Assembly (NCBI GenBank): GCA_016794425.1
Contig: JAEUHR010000018.1
Location: 21,304-85,303, forward strand
Direction of reading: 5' to 3'
Length of the DNA stretch: 64,000 nt
Origin: Planctomycetota bacterium
Lineage (GTDB): Bacteria; Planctomycetota; UBA1135; UBA2386
Position numbers and translations under genes: made by a program. A model generated the notes under the pieces. The model did not search any database. It saw only the letters and a program-made list of their open reading frames with translations, and had not been told where the DNA came from. Below, one piece after another: positions 52,206-60,838 of the stretch. The first letter of the stretch is position 1, and every line of letters begins with the position of its first letter.

Positions 52206-52241
52206 ACTACCGGAGTAGTTGTCGCCGACTACTCTGGTAGT
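52206..52241. promoter_or_regulatory. Twin operators of the BlaI-type repressor
   Basis: Two 14-bp dyads, each ACTAC-N4-GTAGT (52206-52219 and 52228-52241), whose centres are 22 bp apart. Half-site ACTAC is close to the TACA/TGTA-type sites of BlaI/MecI/CopY repressors. The sites overlap the -35 and -10. Confidence 0.75.
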
Positions 52242-52246
52242 AGAAT
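52219..52246 (+). promoter_or_regulatory. Promoter of the BlaI/M56 operon (leaderless)
   Basis: TTGTCG, 16-bp spacer, TAGAAT. Seven bases separate the -10 from the ATG at 52254, so the transcript would start at the codon. Confidence 0.55.
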
Positions 52247-52253
52247 CCGCTCC

Positions 52254-52646
52254 ATGAAGGGACCCCGCAACCTAGGCGAACTCCAGCTGGCGATCCTCCG
52301 CACCCTGTGGCAGCGCGGCGACAGCGCCGTCGCCGACGTGCACGAAGCGCTGCGCGACCGCGGCCTCGCGCTGACGACGATCGCGACGATGCTGCGCAAG
52401 ATGGAGGAGAAGGGCCTCGTCGCGCACCGCGAGAACGGCCGCCAGTTCCTCTACCGCGCCCGGGTCGCCCCGGACCTCGTGCAGAAGAACCTGGTCAGCG
52501 AGCTGGTTTCGCGCCTCTTCGACGGCGACCCGCTCGAGCTGGTCAACCACCTGCTGCGGCAGGGCGAGATCGAATTGGCCGAGCTCGACGACCTGCGGCG
52601 CAAGGTCGCCGAGGCCGAGCGCAACCAGAAGAAGGAGCCGTCGTGA
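52254..52646 (+). CDS. BlaI/MecI/CopY-family repressor
   Basis: 130 aa. Winged helix at the N-terminus: LGELQLAILRTLWQRGDSAVADVHEALRDRGLALTTIATMLRKMEEKGLVAHRENGRQFLYRA. The C-terminal dimer region contains LFDGDPLELVNHLLRQGEIELAELDDLRRKVAEA. It represses its own operon through the twin dyads upstream and would be relieved when cleaved by the membrane peptidase encoded next. It overlaps that gene (GTGA). Confidence 0.93.
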   Translation: MKGPRNLGELQLAILRTLWQRGDSAVADVHEALRDRGLALTTIATMLRKMEEKGLVAHRENGRQFLYRARVAPDLVQKNLVSELVSRLFDGDPLELVNHLLRQGEIELAELDDLRRKVAEAERNQKKEPS

Positions 52647-53917
52647 GCCCCTCGGCGCTGGTGGTGCTCGACTGGCTCGGCACGTTCGCGTGGCACTCGA
52701 GCCTGGCGCTGGCGGTGGCGCTGGCGGCGACCTGGCTGCTGCGCGGCCGCGCGGTGGGTCTGCAGGAGCGGCTGCTGCGGTTCGCGATGTGGGCCGGTCT
52801 GGCCAGCAGCCTGGTGCAGTTCGGCCTGCTCGGCGGCCCCTGGCGCGCGACGCCGCGCGTCGACGCTGCCGCGGCGGCGGCCACGCACCTCGAGTTGCCG
52901 GCGATCACGATGCTGGCGTCGACGCCGCTGCCCGAGCCAACAGCGGCACCGGTCGACTGGTCGCCGTGGCTCGGCGCGTTGTGCGCGATCGCGGCCCTGG
53001 TCGGGCTCGGCGCCTGGGCGACGGCGCGCACGCGGCTCGCGCGCGTGCTGGCCACGCGCCGGCCCGAGACCGATCCGCGCGTGCTCGGCACCGCGGCCGC
53101 GGTCGCCAGCGAACTCGGGCTGCGGCGGGTGCCGCGCTTGACGCGGTGCGAACGGCTGGCGACGCCGATCGTGTTCGGCGTGCTGCGCGGCGAAGCCGTG
53201 CTGCCGGCGCGTGTGGCCGAACTCGACGACGCGTCGCTGCGCGCGCTGCTGGCGCACGAGTTCGCGCACCTGCGCCGCCGCGATCCGGCCGTGCTGGCCG
53301 GCGTCACGCTGCTGCAGGCGGTGTGCCCCTGGCAGCTGCTGCTGCCGCTGGTGCGCCGTCGCTGGCTGCACCTGGTCGAACTGCGCTGCGACGCGATCGC
53401 CGTCGCCCGTTCGAGTCCGACCGCGGTCGCGCGGTGCCTGATCGAAGTGGCGGGCTGGCTGCAGTCGGCGCCGCGCGCGCCGCGGCTCGCGCTCGGCATG
53501 GCCGCCCGGCCGTCGTCGCTGCGGGACCGCGTCGACGCGGCACTGCAGCGCCGCGAGGGTGCGCCGCCGCGACGTGCGTGGTCGCTCGCGTTCGGCGGCC
53601 TGTCGCTGTCGACGCTGTCGCTCGCGGCCCCGGGCCTCGAGCCGCGTCGGGCCGTGGCAGAGCCCGCGCCCGAGTTCCTGCTCTCGCTCGCCGAGACGCC
53701 GAGCGCCACTTCGACCGTGGACCTGCTGGTCGAAGTGCTGCACGAACGCGAGGCGCTCGCCGCCGAGCTCGAGCAGTTGCGGGCCGAGTTCGTGGGTCGT
53801 CCGGAGGCGCCGGAGCTGGTGCAGCTGCTGGCGGCGATCGACGACCGCATGCAGATCGTCGAACGGCTCGCGCTGCGCGTGCAACGCCGCATCGCGACCG
53901 ACGGAGAAGGTCGTTGA
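52643..53917 (+). CDS. M56-family membrane metallopeptidase (BlaR1/MecR1-like)
   Basis: 424 aa from a GTG overlapping the repressor stop. Hydrophobic segments flank the zinc motif LLAHEFAHLRRRDP near residue 205 (HExxH); further segments at WLGTFAWHSSLALAVALAATWLL, PWLGALCAIAALVGLGAW and LQAVCPWQLLLPLV. The BlaR1 penicillin-sensing domain is absent: the C-terminus is a coiled-coil (LLVEVLHEREALAAELEQLRAEF). It probably cleaves the repressor on an unknown cell-envelope signal. Beta-lactam sensing is not supported. Confidence 0.9.
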   Translation: MSPSALVVLDWLGTFAWHSSLALAVALAATWLLRGRAVGLQERLLRFAMWAGLASSLVQFGLLGGPWRATPRVDAAAAAATHLELPAITMLASTPLPEPTAAPVDWSPWLGALCAIAALVGLGAWATARTRLARVLATRRPETDPRVLGTAAAVASELGLRRVPRLTRCERLATPIVFGVLRGEAVLPARVAELDDASLRALLAHEFAHLRRRDPAVLAGVTLLQAVCPWQLLLPLVRRRWLHLVELRCDAIAVARSSPTAVARCLIEVAGWLQSAPRAPRLALGMAARPSSLRDRVDAALQRREGAPPRRAWSLAFGGLSLSTLSLAAPGLEPRRAVAEPAPEFLLSLAETPSATSTVDLLVEVLHEREALAAELEQLRAEFVGRPEAPELVQLLAAIDDRMQIVERLALRVQRRIATDGEGR

Positions 53918-53958
53918 AGTCAGTCACCCCGAAGTTCCCGAACGAGAAAGGAGCAGCC

Positions 53959-54990
53959 ATGAAGAGCGAACTGCTGAGTCGAATCACTGCCGCGGCGTGC
54001 CTCGCCGCGCTGACCACCGGGCTCGCGGCCCAGGAACCGCGCGAGGAAGCGCGCATCGTCCGCGTACAGGGCAAGGCGTCGGCCGCCGACCTCGAACGGC
54101 AACTCGTCGAGATCGTCGAGTTGCTGGACGACGGCGTTTCGGACGCGCAGCGCGCCGAGGCGCGCGGTCGCCTCAAGGCCCTCGTCGAGCGCATCCGCAA
54201 GCAGCACGTCGCCGTCGTGCGGCCGGCCGAGGCCGTCGAGGTCGAAGTGGCCGAGGTCGACGGCGAACCTGGCATGGCGCTGAAGGTGCTCGAGGTCGAC
54301 GGTGAACCCGGCACCACGGGCGAAGTCCGCCGCTTCCGGATCGCCGAAGGCGAGCATCCGCTGGCCATCGCGCGCACGTTGCGCAAGCGGCTCGGCATGG
54401 CCGGCGTCGACACCGCGCCGGCAGCACCCGCGGCACCCGAAGCACCCGAAGCACCCGAAGCGCCCGAAGCGCCCGCAGCGCCGGCGGCGCCGCATGCGCT
54501 CGCGCCGAGCGCCGACGGCAGCACTGCCGTGCGGATGCTGCTGGGGCCCGAAGGCACCGCGATGGAGGTCGTCGAGCTCGACGATGACCACCTGCTCGCG
54601 CCGGCCAGGCGCCGTGCGGTGTCCCGTGCGTTGATCGAGGCTCGCGAAGCCCAGCGTGAAGCCGGCGAACTGCGGGCTCACACGCTGCGGTTCCGCGCCG
54701 CCAAGCAGGCAGCCGAGGAGCACGCCAAGCGGGCTCACGAGCAGGCTGCAAAGGCCCATTCGGACCACGTCCGGACGTTCGTGATCCAGGGCGAGCGGCC
54801 GCGCATGGAGCGGTCGATCGAGCTCGAGCTGGATGCCGAGGCGCCGGCCGCACCGGGCGCCGCTGCCGACACCGAGGACCTGCACGAGATGCTGCAGCAG
54901 ATGCGCGCCGAGATGCGCGAGATCCGCGCGATGATGCGCAAGCTGCGCGCGCAGTCGTCGGTCGGCCGCGGCGAAGCGATGGGCCGCTGA
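53959..54990 (+). CDS. Secreted protein with PEA repeats and coiled coil, downstream of the BlaI/M56 operon
   Basis: 343 aa. AAAGGAG at eight bases before the ATG, then signal peptide ITAAACLAALTTGLAAQ. A helical N part, two short repeated units (EVDGEPGMALKVLEVDGEPGT), a PEA repeat (APEAPEAPEAPEAP near 160), and a long C-terminal helix rich in Glu/Ala/Lys (ALIEAREAQREAGELRAHTL, LHEMLQQMRAEMREIRAMMRKLRAQ). No enzyme motif. It is probably the effector whose level the peptidase/repressor pair controls. Repeats are not a CRISPR. Confidence 0.6.
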   Translation: MKSELLSRITAAACLAALTTGLAAQEPREEARIVRVQGKASAADLERQLVEIVELLDDGVSDAQRAEARGRLKALVERIRKQHVAVVRPAEAVEVEVAEVDGEPGMALKVLEVDGEPGTTGEVRRFRIAEGEHPLAIARTLRKRLGMAGVDTAPAAPAAPEAPEAPEAPEAPAAPAAPHALAPSADGSTAVRMLLGPEGTAMEVVELDDDHLLAPARRRAVSRALIEAREAQREAGELRAHTLRFRAAKQAAEEHAKRAHEQAAKAHSDHVRTFVIQGERPRMERSIELELDAEAPAAPGAAADTEDLHEMLQQMRAEMREIRAMMRKLRAQSSVGRGEAMGR

Positions 54991-55000
54991 GGCCAGCCCG

Positions 55001-55885
55001 CTAACGACCGCCGGCGGCCGCGTGCTCGTCGGCGGTCACGTCGCGCGCGAACGGCTCCGGCTCGTCGCGCTGCACGCGGCGCAGCACGACGCGCGCGAAC
55101 ACGTTGTTCGGATTGCGCGCCACGGCCTGCTCGAGCCACGCGACCGCCTGCTGCCGCTTCTTCTGCAGGTAGCTGGCCATCGCCGCGAACACCGCCGGCC
55201 GTTCGTCGTCGGCCAGCCGGCGCGCGGCGAACTCGAAGTGCTCGAGCGCGCGTTCGGGATCGTGGCCGAACAGCTTCGGCGCCAGCAGCTTGCGCAGGCC
55301 GAGCACCGTGTGCAGCCGCGGGTCGTCGGCGGCCTGCTCGGCGGCCTTGGCCAGCGCTGCCTCGATGCGCGGGTTCCAGCGCAGCGCCGTGGCGAGGCCG
55401 GTGATGTGCTGGCTCATCAGGCACGCCTCGATGCGGTAGAGGTCGGCCGACGTGTCGCCGAGCGCGCGCGCGCGTGCCACCGCGGCCAGGCCGTCGTCGA
55501 GGTCGCGCGCCAGTTCGGCCGGCAGTTCGGCGAACATCGGCTGGCCGACCGCGACGCCGCGCACCTGCGTCCGCAGCTGCGCGCGTTCGAGCAGTGCTTC
55601 GGCCAAGAGCCGCCAGCCGGCCGCGTCGGCGGCGGTCGCCGCGGTCTGCGCGCGCAGTTCGGTGACGACGGCGTCGAGGGCGGGCAGCGAGCAGCGGCGG
55701 CGCGCCGCATGCAGCCGTTCGGCGGCGCTCGGCGGCGCGGCCGCTGCCGGCGCGGACGGCGGCGACGCCGGGCCGGCGGCGGGCACCGCGATCCGATCGA
55801 CCGCGCCGGGGCCCAGCATCGACCAGCCGGTGGCGCCGATCGCGGCCAGGCAGGCGACGCACAGGACGGGCAGCAGGCGCTTCAT
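55001..55885 (-). CDS. Secreted or membrane-anchored TPR protein
   Basis: 294 aa. Signal or anchor MKRLLPVLCVACLAAIGATGW, then an Ala/Pro linker and TPR-like helices: GWRLLAEALLERAQL; LDDGLAAVARARALGDTSADLYRIEACLMSQHITGLATALRWNPRIEAALAKAAEQAADDPRLHTVLG; RALEHFEFAARRLADDERPAVFAAMASYLQKKRQQAVAWLEQAV. Its start overlaps the stop of the Fe-S gene (ATGA), so it is the last gene of the glycolate oxidase operon. Function unknown; a scaffold at the membrane is plausible. Confidence 0.7.
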   Translation of the reverse strand: MKRLLPVLCVACLAAIGATGWSMLGPGAVDRIAVPAAGPASPPSAPAAAAPPSAAERLHAARRRCSLPALDAVVTELRAQTAATAADAAGWRLLAEALLERAQLRTQVRGVAVGQPMFAELPAELARDLDDGLAAVARARALGDTSADLYRIEACLMSQHITGLATALRWNPRIEAALAKAAEQAADDPRLHTVLGLRKLLAPKLFGHDPERALEHFEFAARRLADDERPAVFAAMASYLQKKRQQAVAWLEQAVARNPNNVFARVVLRRVQRDEPEPFARDVTADEHAAAGGR

Positions 55886-57129
55886 GGGGCGGGGACGAGC
55901 AGTTCGACCGGGTGGCGCACGGGCCGTGGGTGGCCGAGTGCCCGCAGGTGGTTGTCGATCTGGATCATGCACCCGGGATTGCCGGTCAGCACCAGGTCGA
56001 CGTCGGCGGCGACCAGCGTCTCTGCCTTGCGGCGGCCGATTGCGGTGGCCAACTCGCCGTGCAGCAGGTGGTAGATGCCCGCCGAGCCGCAGCACTCCTC
56101 GGGCCGCGCGTGCGCGACCAGCTCGAGCCCGGGCACCTGCGCCAGCAGCGCGCGCGGCTGCAGCCGGACGCCCTGGCCGTGGCACAGATGGCACGGGTCG
56201 TCGTAGGCGGCGCGCGCGCGGCACTCGGCCGGCGTCGCGCTGAGGCCCTCGGCGTGCAGGAACGCCATCACGTCGCGGCGCTTCCGCGCGAATTGCGCGC
56301 CGGCGTCGTCGCCGAGCAGCCGGTCGTACTCGCCGAGCGTGCAGCCGCAGCCGGCCGCATCGTCGACGACCACGTCGCAGTCGGCGAACGCGGCCACGTT
56401 CTGCTGCGCCAGTTGGCGCGCGCGGTCGGGCCGGCCCGAGTGCACCAGCAGCGCGCCGCAGCAGCGCTGCGTGGCCGGCACCGTGACCTCGAAGCCGTTC
56501 GCGAGCAGCACCTGCAGCATCGCGCGGTGCACGTGGCCGAACAGCGGTTCCATCACGCAGCCGGTGAACAGCGCCACGCGCACCGAACGGCGCCGCACGC
56601 CCGGCGGCGGCAGGTGCAGCCCGGTCGGCAGCGGCCGGCGGTCGCGGCGCGGTGGAATCCGCGGCACGCTGCGCGGCGCGAGGCCGAGCCGGGCCGCGAG
56701 CCGCAGGAGTCCACTGCGTTCGGCGTGGCGCAGCAGTGCGATCGCGGCGCGCAGCCGCGGCTGCCGCGCGACGACGTGCCACAGCAGCGTGCGCACGAGC
56801 CAGGCCTTCACGCCGCGCTGCGGCGCACACCGTTCGTATTCGGCCCGCGTCGCTTCGAGCAGTTCGCCGTAGTGCACGCCGGACGGGCACGTGGTCTCGC
56901 AGGCGCGGCAGTCGAGGCAGTGGTCGAGGAACGGCCGGATCGCCGCCGGGTCGGCGACGCGGCCCTCGGCCAGCGCCCGCATCAGCAGGATGCGGCCGCG
57001 CGGCGATTCGGTTTCGAGCTGCGTGACCTGCCAGGTCGGGCAGGTCGGCAGGCAGAGGCCGCAGTGCACGCAGTCGAGCGACCGCGCGTGCGCCGCCGGA
57101 TCGAGCCGTGGTTCAGACGAACACGCCAT
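55882..57129 (-). CDS. glcF: Glycolate oxidase iron-sulfur subunit
   Basis: 415 aa. Two N-terminal [4Fe-4S] motifs: CVHCGLCLPTCP (about 20-31) and CLDCRACETTCPSG (about 72-85). Two CCG domains follow (TQRCCGALLVHSG; RPEECCGSAGIYHLLHG), which hold additional cluster or flavin-contact Cys. It passes electrons from the flavin subunits to the membrane quinone pool. Gene order glcD, glcE, glcF on the same transcript supports the assignment. It overlaps the TPR gene by ATGA. Confidence 0.92.
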   Translation of the reverse strand: MACSSEPRLDPAAHARSLDCVHCGLCLPTCPTWQVTQLETESPRGRILLMRALAEGRVADPAAIRPFLDHCLDCRACETTCPSGVHYGELLEATRAEYERCAPQRGVKAWLVRTLLWHVVARQPRLRAAIALLRHAERSGLLRLAARLGLAPRSVPRIPPRRDRRPLPTGLHLPPPGVRRRSVRVALFTGCVMEPLFGHVHRAMLQVLLANGFEVTVPATQRCCGALLVHSGRPDRARQLAQQNVAAFADCDVVVDDAAGCGCTLGEYDRLLGDDAGAQFARKRRDVMAFLHAEGLSATPAECRARAAYDDPCHLCHGQGVRLQPRALLAQVPGLELVAHARPEECCGSAGIYHLLHGELATAIGRRKAETLVAADVDLVLTGNPGCMIQIDNHLRALGHPRPVRHPVELLVPAP

Positions 57130-58141
57130 CGGGGTCGAGTGCTTGCCTGAGACCTTCGAGCAACCGCCGCGCGCCGGCGTCGAGCGGCGTGCCGTGGCCG
57201 CGGCGCGCCGGTGCGCCGCGCACGATGCAGGCCTCGGCGCCGAACCGCGGCAGTTGCAGCAGCGCTGCGTCGGTGGCGTCGGCGTCGGCGGTCGCGAGCT
57301 CGAAGCGTCCGTCGCCGCGCAGCAGGAACCGGCCCGGCACCGCCGCCAGCAGCGCCGCGACCTGGCTCGCCAGCACGATGCCGGCCAGCACCTCGCCGCC
57401 GGGCGTAGGCTCGAGGTGCAGCTGCGCGAACGGCCGCGCCTCGGGCAGCGCCAGTGCGCGCAGCCGTTCGCAGACGAACGTCGCGCGGCCGGTGAAGCGG
57501 CCCACGATCGCGCAGCCGCGCGCGTCGCGATCCAGGTGCAGCTCGCGCGGCGGCACCGCCAGCGAACGCAGCGCCAGGAACCGTTCGGCGGCGGCGCCGA
57601 CGTCCAGACCGTCGAGGCGGAACCACGCTTCGGCGCGCGGCCGCGGCCGCAGCCGCAGGTGCAACCGCACCGCCGCGAACAGGCGCCCGTTGCTGCCGAC
57701 CAGCAGCTTGTGCACGTCGAAGCCGGCGACGCTCTTCACGACCCGCGCGCCGCTCTTCCACGGCGTGCCGTCGGCGAGCACGCCGTCGAGGCCGAGCAGC
57801 AGCGACCGCGGCGAACTGCCGCCGGCCGTCATCGCGCCGACCGGGTCGTGTGCGAACAGGCCGCCGAGCGTGCCGTCGCCGCCGCACGGCAGTTCGAGCC
57901 CGACCGGGTGCAGCGCCGCGTCGAGTTCCGCGCGCGGCAGCCCGGGTCCGACCGTGCAGGTCTGGTCGCCGGGCTCGAGCCGTTCGATGCCGTCGAGACC
58001 GCGCAGCGACACCACGACCGCCGCCCCGCGCGGCGGCAGGCGATCCTGGCGGCTGCCGCCGCCGACGAGCCGCACGCGCCCGGGCCGCGCGCGCAGCAGC
58101 TCGGTCAGTTCGGCCGGTGTGCGTGGCGCCAGTTCCGTCAT
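57113..58141 (-). CDS. glcE: Glycolate oxidase FAD-binding subunit E
   Basis: 342 aa, shorter than GlcD. The PCMH-type FAD domain shows RVRLVGGGSRQDRLPPRGAAVVVSLRGLDGIERLEPGDQTCTVGPGLPRAELDAALHP and the GGDGTLGGLFAHDPVGAMTAGGSSPRS stretch, then KSVAGFDVHKLLVGS. Its start overlaps the stop of the glcD gene (ATGA) and its end overlaps the glcF start by 17 bp. Confidence 0.88.
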   Translation of the reverse strand: MTELAPRTPAELTELLRARPGRVRLVGGGSRQDRLPPRGAAVVVSLRGLDGIERLEPGDQTCTVGPGLPRAELDAALHPVGLELPCGGDGTLGGLFAHDPVGAMTAGGSSPRSLLLGLDGVLADGTPWKSGARVVKSVAGFDVHKLLVGSNGRLFAAVRLHLRLRPRPRAEAWFRLDGLDVGAAAERFLALRSLAVPPRELHLDRDARGCAIVGRFTGRATFVCERLRALALPEARPFAQLHLEPTPGGEVLAGIVLASQVAALLAAVPGRFLLRGDGRFELATADADATDAALLQLPRFGAEACIVRGAPARRGHGTPLDAGARRLLEGLRQALDPDGVFV

Positions 58142-59607
58142 CGACCGGCCTCCGGTTCGCCGAGCACGCGCGCGACCATCTGCGGCCACTTCGCGACCTC
58201 GGCGCAGGCGGCGCGCTGCGGCAGCGCCTTGCCCGGATTGCACAGACCGTCGCGGTCGAACACCGCGCGCACGCGCGCCATCACCGCGAGGTCGGTCGCC
58301 GTGAACATCATGCCGATGTGGTCGAGCTTCTCGCTGCCGACGCCGTGTTCGCCGGTGATGCTGCCGCCGAGTTCGACGCAGACGCGCAGGATCTCGTGCC
58401 CGGCCGCGATCGTGCGCGCCGTCGCGTCCGGGTCGCGGCCGTCGAAGCTGATGTTCGGGTGCAGGTTGCCGTCGCCGGCGTGGAACACGTTGTTCAGCAC
58501 GACGCCGTGGCGCGCGCCGATCGCGGTGATGCGTTCGAGCGCCTCCTCGAGCCGCGTGCGCGGCACCACGCCGTCGAGCACGTAGAGGTCCGTCGCCAGC
58601 CGGCCCATCGCGCCGAACGCACCCTTGCGGCCCTTCCAGAGCCGGGCGCGTTCGGCCGCATCGGTCGCCTCCTCGATGCGCAGCGCGCCGTTCTGCTGCG
58701 CGAACGCGCGCACCTCGGCCGCCTCCTCGGCCGTGACCTCGGTCGGCCCGTCGAGTTCGACCAGCAGCACCGCTTTGGCCTCCAGCGGATAGCCGGCGCG
58801 GTAGACCGACGCCTCGACGGCGCGGATCGTCGCCTGGTCGAGGATCTCGAGCGCCGCCGGCACGACGCCGGCACCGACGATGTCACTGACGGTGCGGCAC
58901 GCGTCGCGCATCGCCGCGAACGGGAACAGCAACGTGCGCACGCTCTGCGGATCGCGGCACAGCCGCACCGTGATCTCGGTGGCGATGCCGAACGTGCCTT
59001 CGCTGCCGCAGAACAGGCCCGGCAGGTCGAGTCCGTGCGGCGGCCGGGTGCCGGCCGGTCCGCCGAGCCGCGCCAGTTCGCCGTCGGGCAGCACGACCAG
59101 CGCGCCGAGCACGTGGTCGGTGGTCATGCCGTACTTGAAGCAGTGTGGGCCGCCGCTGTTCTCGGCCAGGTTGCCGCCGATCGTGCAGACCGACTGGCTG
59201 CTCGGATCCGGCGCGTAGTGCAGGCCGAGGTGGCGCACCGCGGCGGTCAGATCGAGGTTGACGACGCCGGGCTGCACGACCGCGAACAGGTCCGCTGTCG
59301 AGATCTGCAACACCCGCCGCATGCGCGCGAGGTCCAGCACCACGGTCTCGCCGCCGGCGGTCGGGCCGCCCGACAGGCAGGTGCCGGCACCGCGCGGCAC
59401 GAACGGCACGCGCGCCGCGTGCAGCAGCCGCACGACCGCCTGCACCTCGGCGGTCGTCTCCGGCAGCACGACGGCGCGCGGGCGCGACCGATGCACCGTG
59501 AAGCCGTCGCACTCCCAGGCCAGCAGCGCATCCGGCTGCGACAACACGCGCGGCGCGCCCAGCAGGCGGACGAGGTCGCGTTCGAGAGGCGGCACGCGCC
59601 GCAGCAT
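58138..59607 (-). CDS. glcD: Glycolate oxidase FAD-linked subunit D
   Basis: 489 aa. FAD_binding_4 (PCMH) fold: RPRAVVLPETTAEVQAVVRLLHAARVPFVPRGAGTCLSGGPTAGGETVVLDLARM; conserved GGNLAENSGGPHCFKYGMTTDHVLGALVVLPDG. The FAD-oxidase C domain ends with HAGDGNLHPNISFDGRD and GSITGEHGVGSEKLDHI, which carry the metal and substrate His. It oxidises glycolate (or D-lactate) to the keto acid. The first gene of the operon, starting 54 bp from a divergent gene. Confidence 0.93.
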   Translation of the reverse strand: MLRRVPPLERDLVRLLGAPRVLSQPDALLAWECDGFTVHRSRPRAVVLPETTAEVQAVVRLLHAARVPFVPRGAGTCLSGGPTAGGETVVLDLARMRRVLQISTADLFAVVQPGVVNLDLTAAVRHLGLHYAPDPSSQSVCTIGGNLAENSGGPHCFKYGMTTDHVLGALVVLPDGELARLGGPAGTRPPHGLDLPGLFCGSEGTFGIATEITVRLCRDPQSVRTLLFPFAAMRDACRTVSDIVGAGVVPAALEILDQATIRAVEASVYRAGYPLEAKAVLLVELDGPTEVTAEEAAEVRAFAQQNGALRIEEATDAAERARLWKGRKGAFGAMGRLATDLYVLDGVVPRTRLEEALERITAIGARHGVVLNNVFHAGDGNLHPNISFDGRDPDATARTIAAGHEILRVCVELGGSITGEHGVGSEKLDHIGMMFTATDLAVMARVRAVFDRDGLCNPGKALPQRAACAEVAKWPQMVARVLGEPEAGR

Positions 59608-59660
59608 AGCGGCGGCCGCGCCGGTTCAGTCGCCGCACCGCCGGCGTCGATATCGGCCCC

Positions 59661-60782
59661 ATGCCAGCGGTCCAGGTCAAGAAGGTCGTCGTGGTCTGCT
59701 TCCTCGAAGCGACCAAGATGACCCTGGAGCACCTCGCAGCCTACCGGCTCGAGCTGACGCAGCGGCCGACGAGCCCGTCGTCGCCGGACCTCGCGCGCCT
59801 CTACGGCGAGCTGCGCCGGCTGCGCGACTACCTGCAGCGCTGTGCCAGCGCCTACCAGGACAACGCCGACCTCGACCTGTCGACTGCCGACCAGGGACTG
59901 CTGGTCGCCTGCTGCCGCCGCGGCGTCGAGTCGATCGACCACCGGCTGGTCGGCGACCAGCTGGTCAACGGCGACGAGAAGCGCTGGCTGCAGAAGAAGC
60001 GCCAGGTGCTCGCCGACTGGGCGGTCGAACTGGCGGAGAAGCCGCTGGTGGAGCTGCCGATGCCGCGCGTGTCGCCGACGCCGACCGAGGGCGGCCGCGC
60101 GCTGCTGGCGCGCCTGCAGCAGAAGCTGTTCGGCGACGTCGCGAACCGGCAGAAGATCCGCGCGCCCACGTCCGGCATCAACAGCGTCACGGCCGGCGTG
60201 CGCAGCTTCGGCGACGAGTTCGTCAGCGTCGAACCGCCGCCCGAGGACGACGACAGCGCCGCGGCGCCGGCGCGGGCCGGCTTCGGCCTGCCCGAAGTGG
60301 TCGACGAGATCCCGCAGCTGGTGTCGAGCAGCCGGTTCCACGAGCCGCGGCTGCGCGCGCTGGTGGCGATGGACCTGGCGGCGCTGGCGCGGGCCCGCAC
60401 CGCCAAGGACTGGCGTCTCGCGACCGTGCTGCTGGCTGCCGTGGTCGAGGCCGCCGTGCTGGACCACGCGATGGCGCGGCGGGCCGAGCTGGCGCTGACC
60501 ACGTCGCCGGACACCTGGAACGTGCAAGACCTGCTGGTGCAGCTGATGGGCGACGCGCTGTCGCCGAAGGACCGCGCCCACGTCTACCACCTGTTCGCGT
60601 CGCGCAACCTGCTGCGCCCCGCGCTGCAGCTGACGACGCCGACCGTGGTGACCCAGGCGACGTTCGACCGCGTGTTCGAGTTCGCGCAGCGCGCGGCCCA
60701 CCACATGGGCTTCGGCGGTGGAACGCGGGCGGCAGGCCCGGCGTCGGCCGCGCCGGCTCCGGACGCCCCCGAAGCGATCTGA
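59661..60782 (+). CDS. Uncharacterised protein with degenerate HEPN-like C-terminus
   Basis: 373 aa. No signal. The N-terminal half is helical (KMTLEHLAAYRLELTQ, GELRRLRDYLQRCASAYQ, DEKRWLQKKRQVLADWAVELAEK). The C-terminal half (LRALVAMDLAALARARTAKDWRLATVLLAAVVEAAVLDHAMARRAELAL; DLLVQLMGDALSPKDRAHVYHLFASRNLLRPALQL) has the helix layout of HEPN proteins that normally end in RNxxHP, but the His is replaced by Arg (SRNLLRPA). Probably not catalytic. The A/P-rich tail ends the protein. Confidence 0.55.
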   Translation: MPAVQVKKVVVVCFLEATKMTLEHLAAYRLELTQRPTSPSSPDLARLYGELRRLRDYLQRCASAYQDNADLDLSTADQGLLVACCRRGVESIDHRLVGDQLVNGDEKRWLQKKRQVLADWAVELAEKPLVELPMPRVSPTPTEGGRALLARLQQKLFGDVANRQKIRAPTSGINSVTAGVRSFGDEFVSVEPPPEDDDSAAAPARAGFGLPEVVDEIPQLVSSSRFHEPRLRALVAMDLAALARARTAKDWRLATVLLAAVVEAAVLDHAMARRAELALTTSPDTWNVQDLLVQLMGDALSPKDRAHVYHLFASRNLLRPALQLTTPTVVTQATFDRVFEFAQRAAHHMGFGGGTRAAGPASAAPAPDAPEAI

Positions 60783-60838
60783 CGCCCGCGCTGGCGCCGG
60801 CCTTGCGCCTTGCCCTGTGGCCGCGTACGCAAGGCACG

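Noticed and set aside
52643..53917. Beta-lactam resistance regulator (BlaR1)
   Set aside because: Only the M56 peptidase half is present. There is no penicillin-binding sensor and no beta-lactamase gene nearby.
54420..54490. Possible CRISPR or tandem DNA repeat
   Set aside because: The nine-base repeat is in frame and codes for a PEA protein repeat. There are no spacers.
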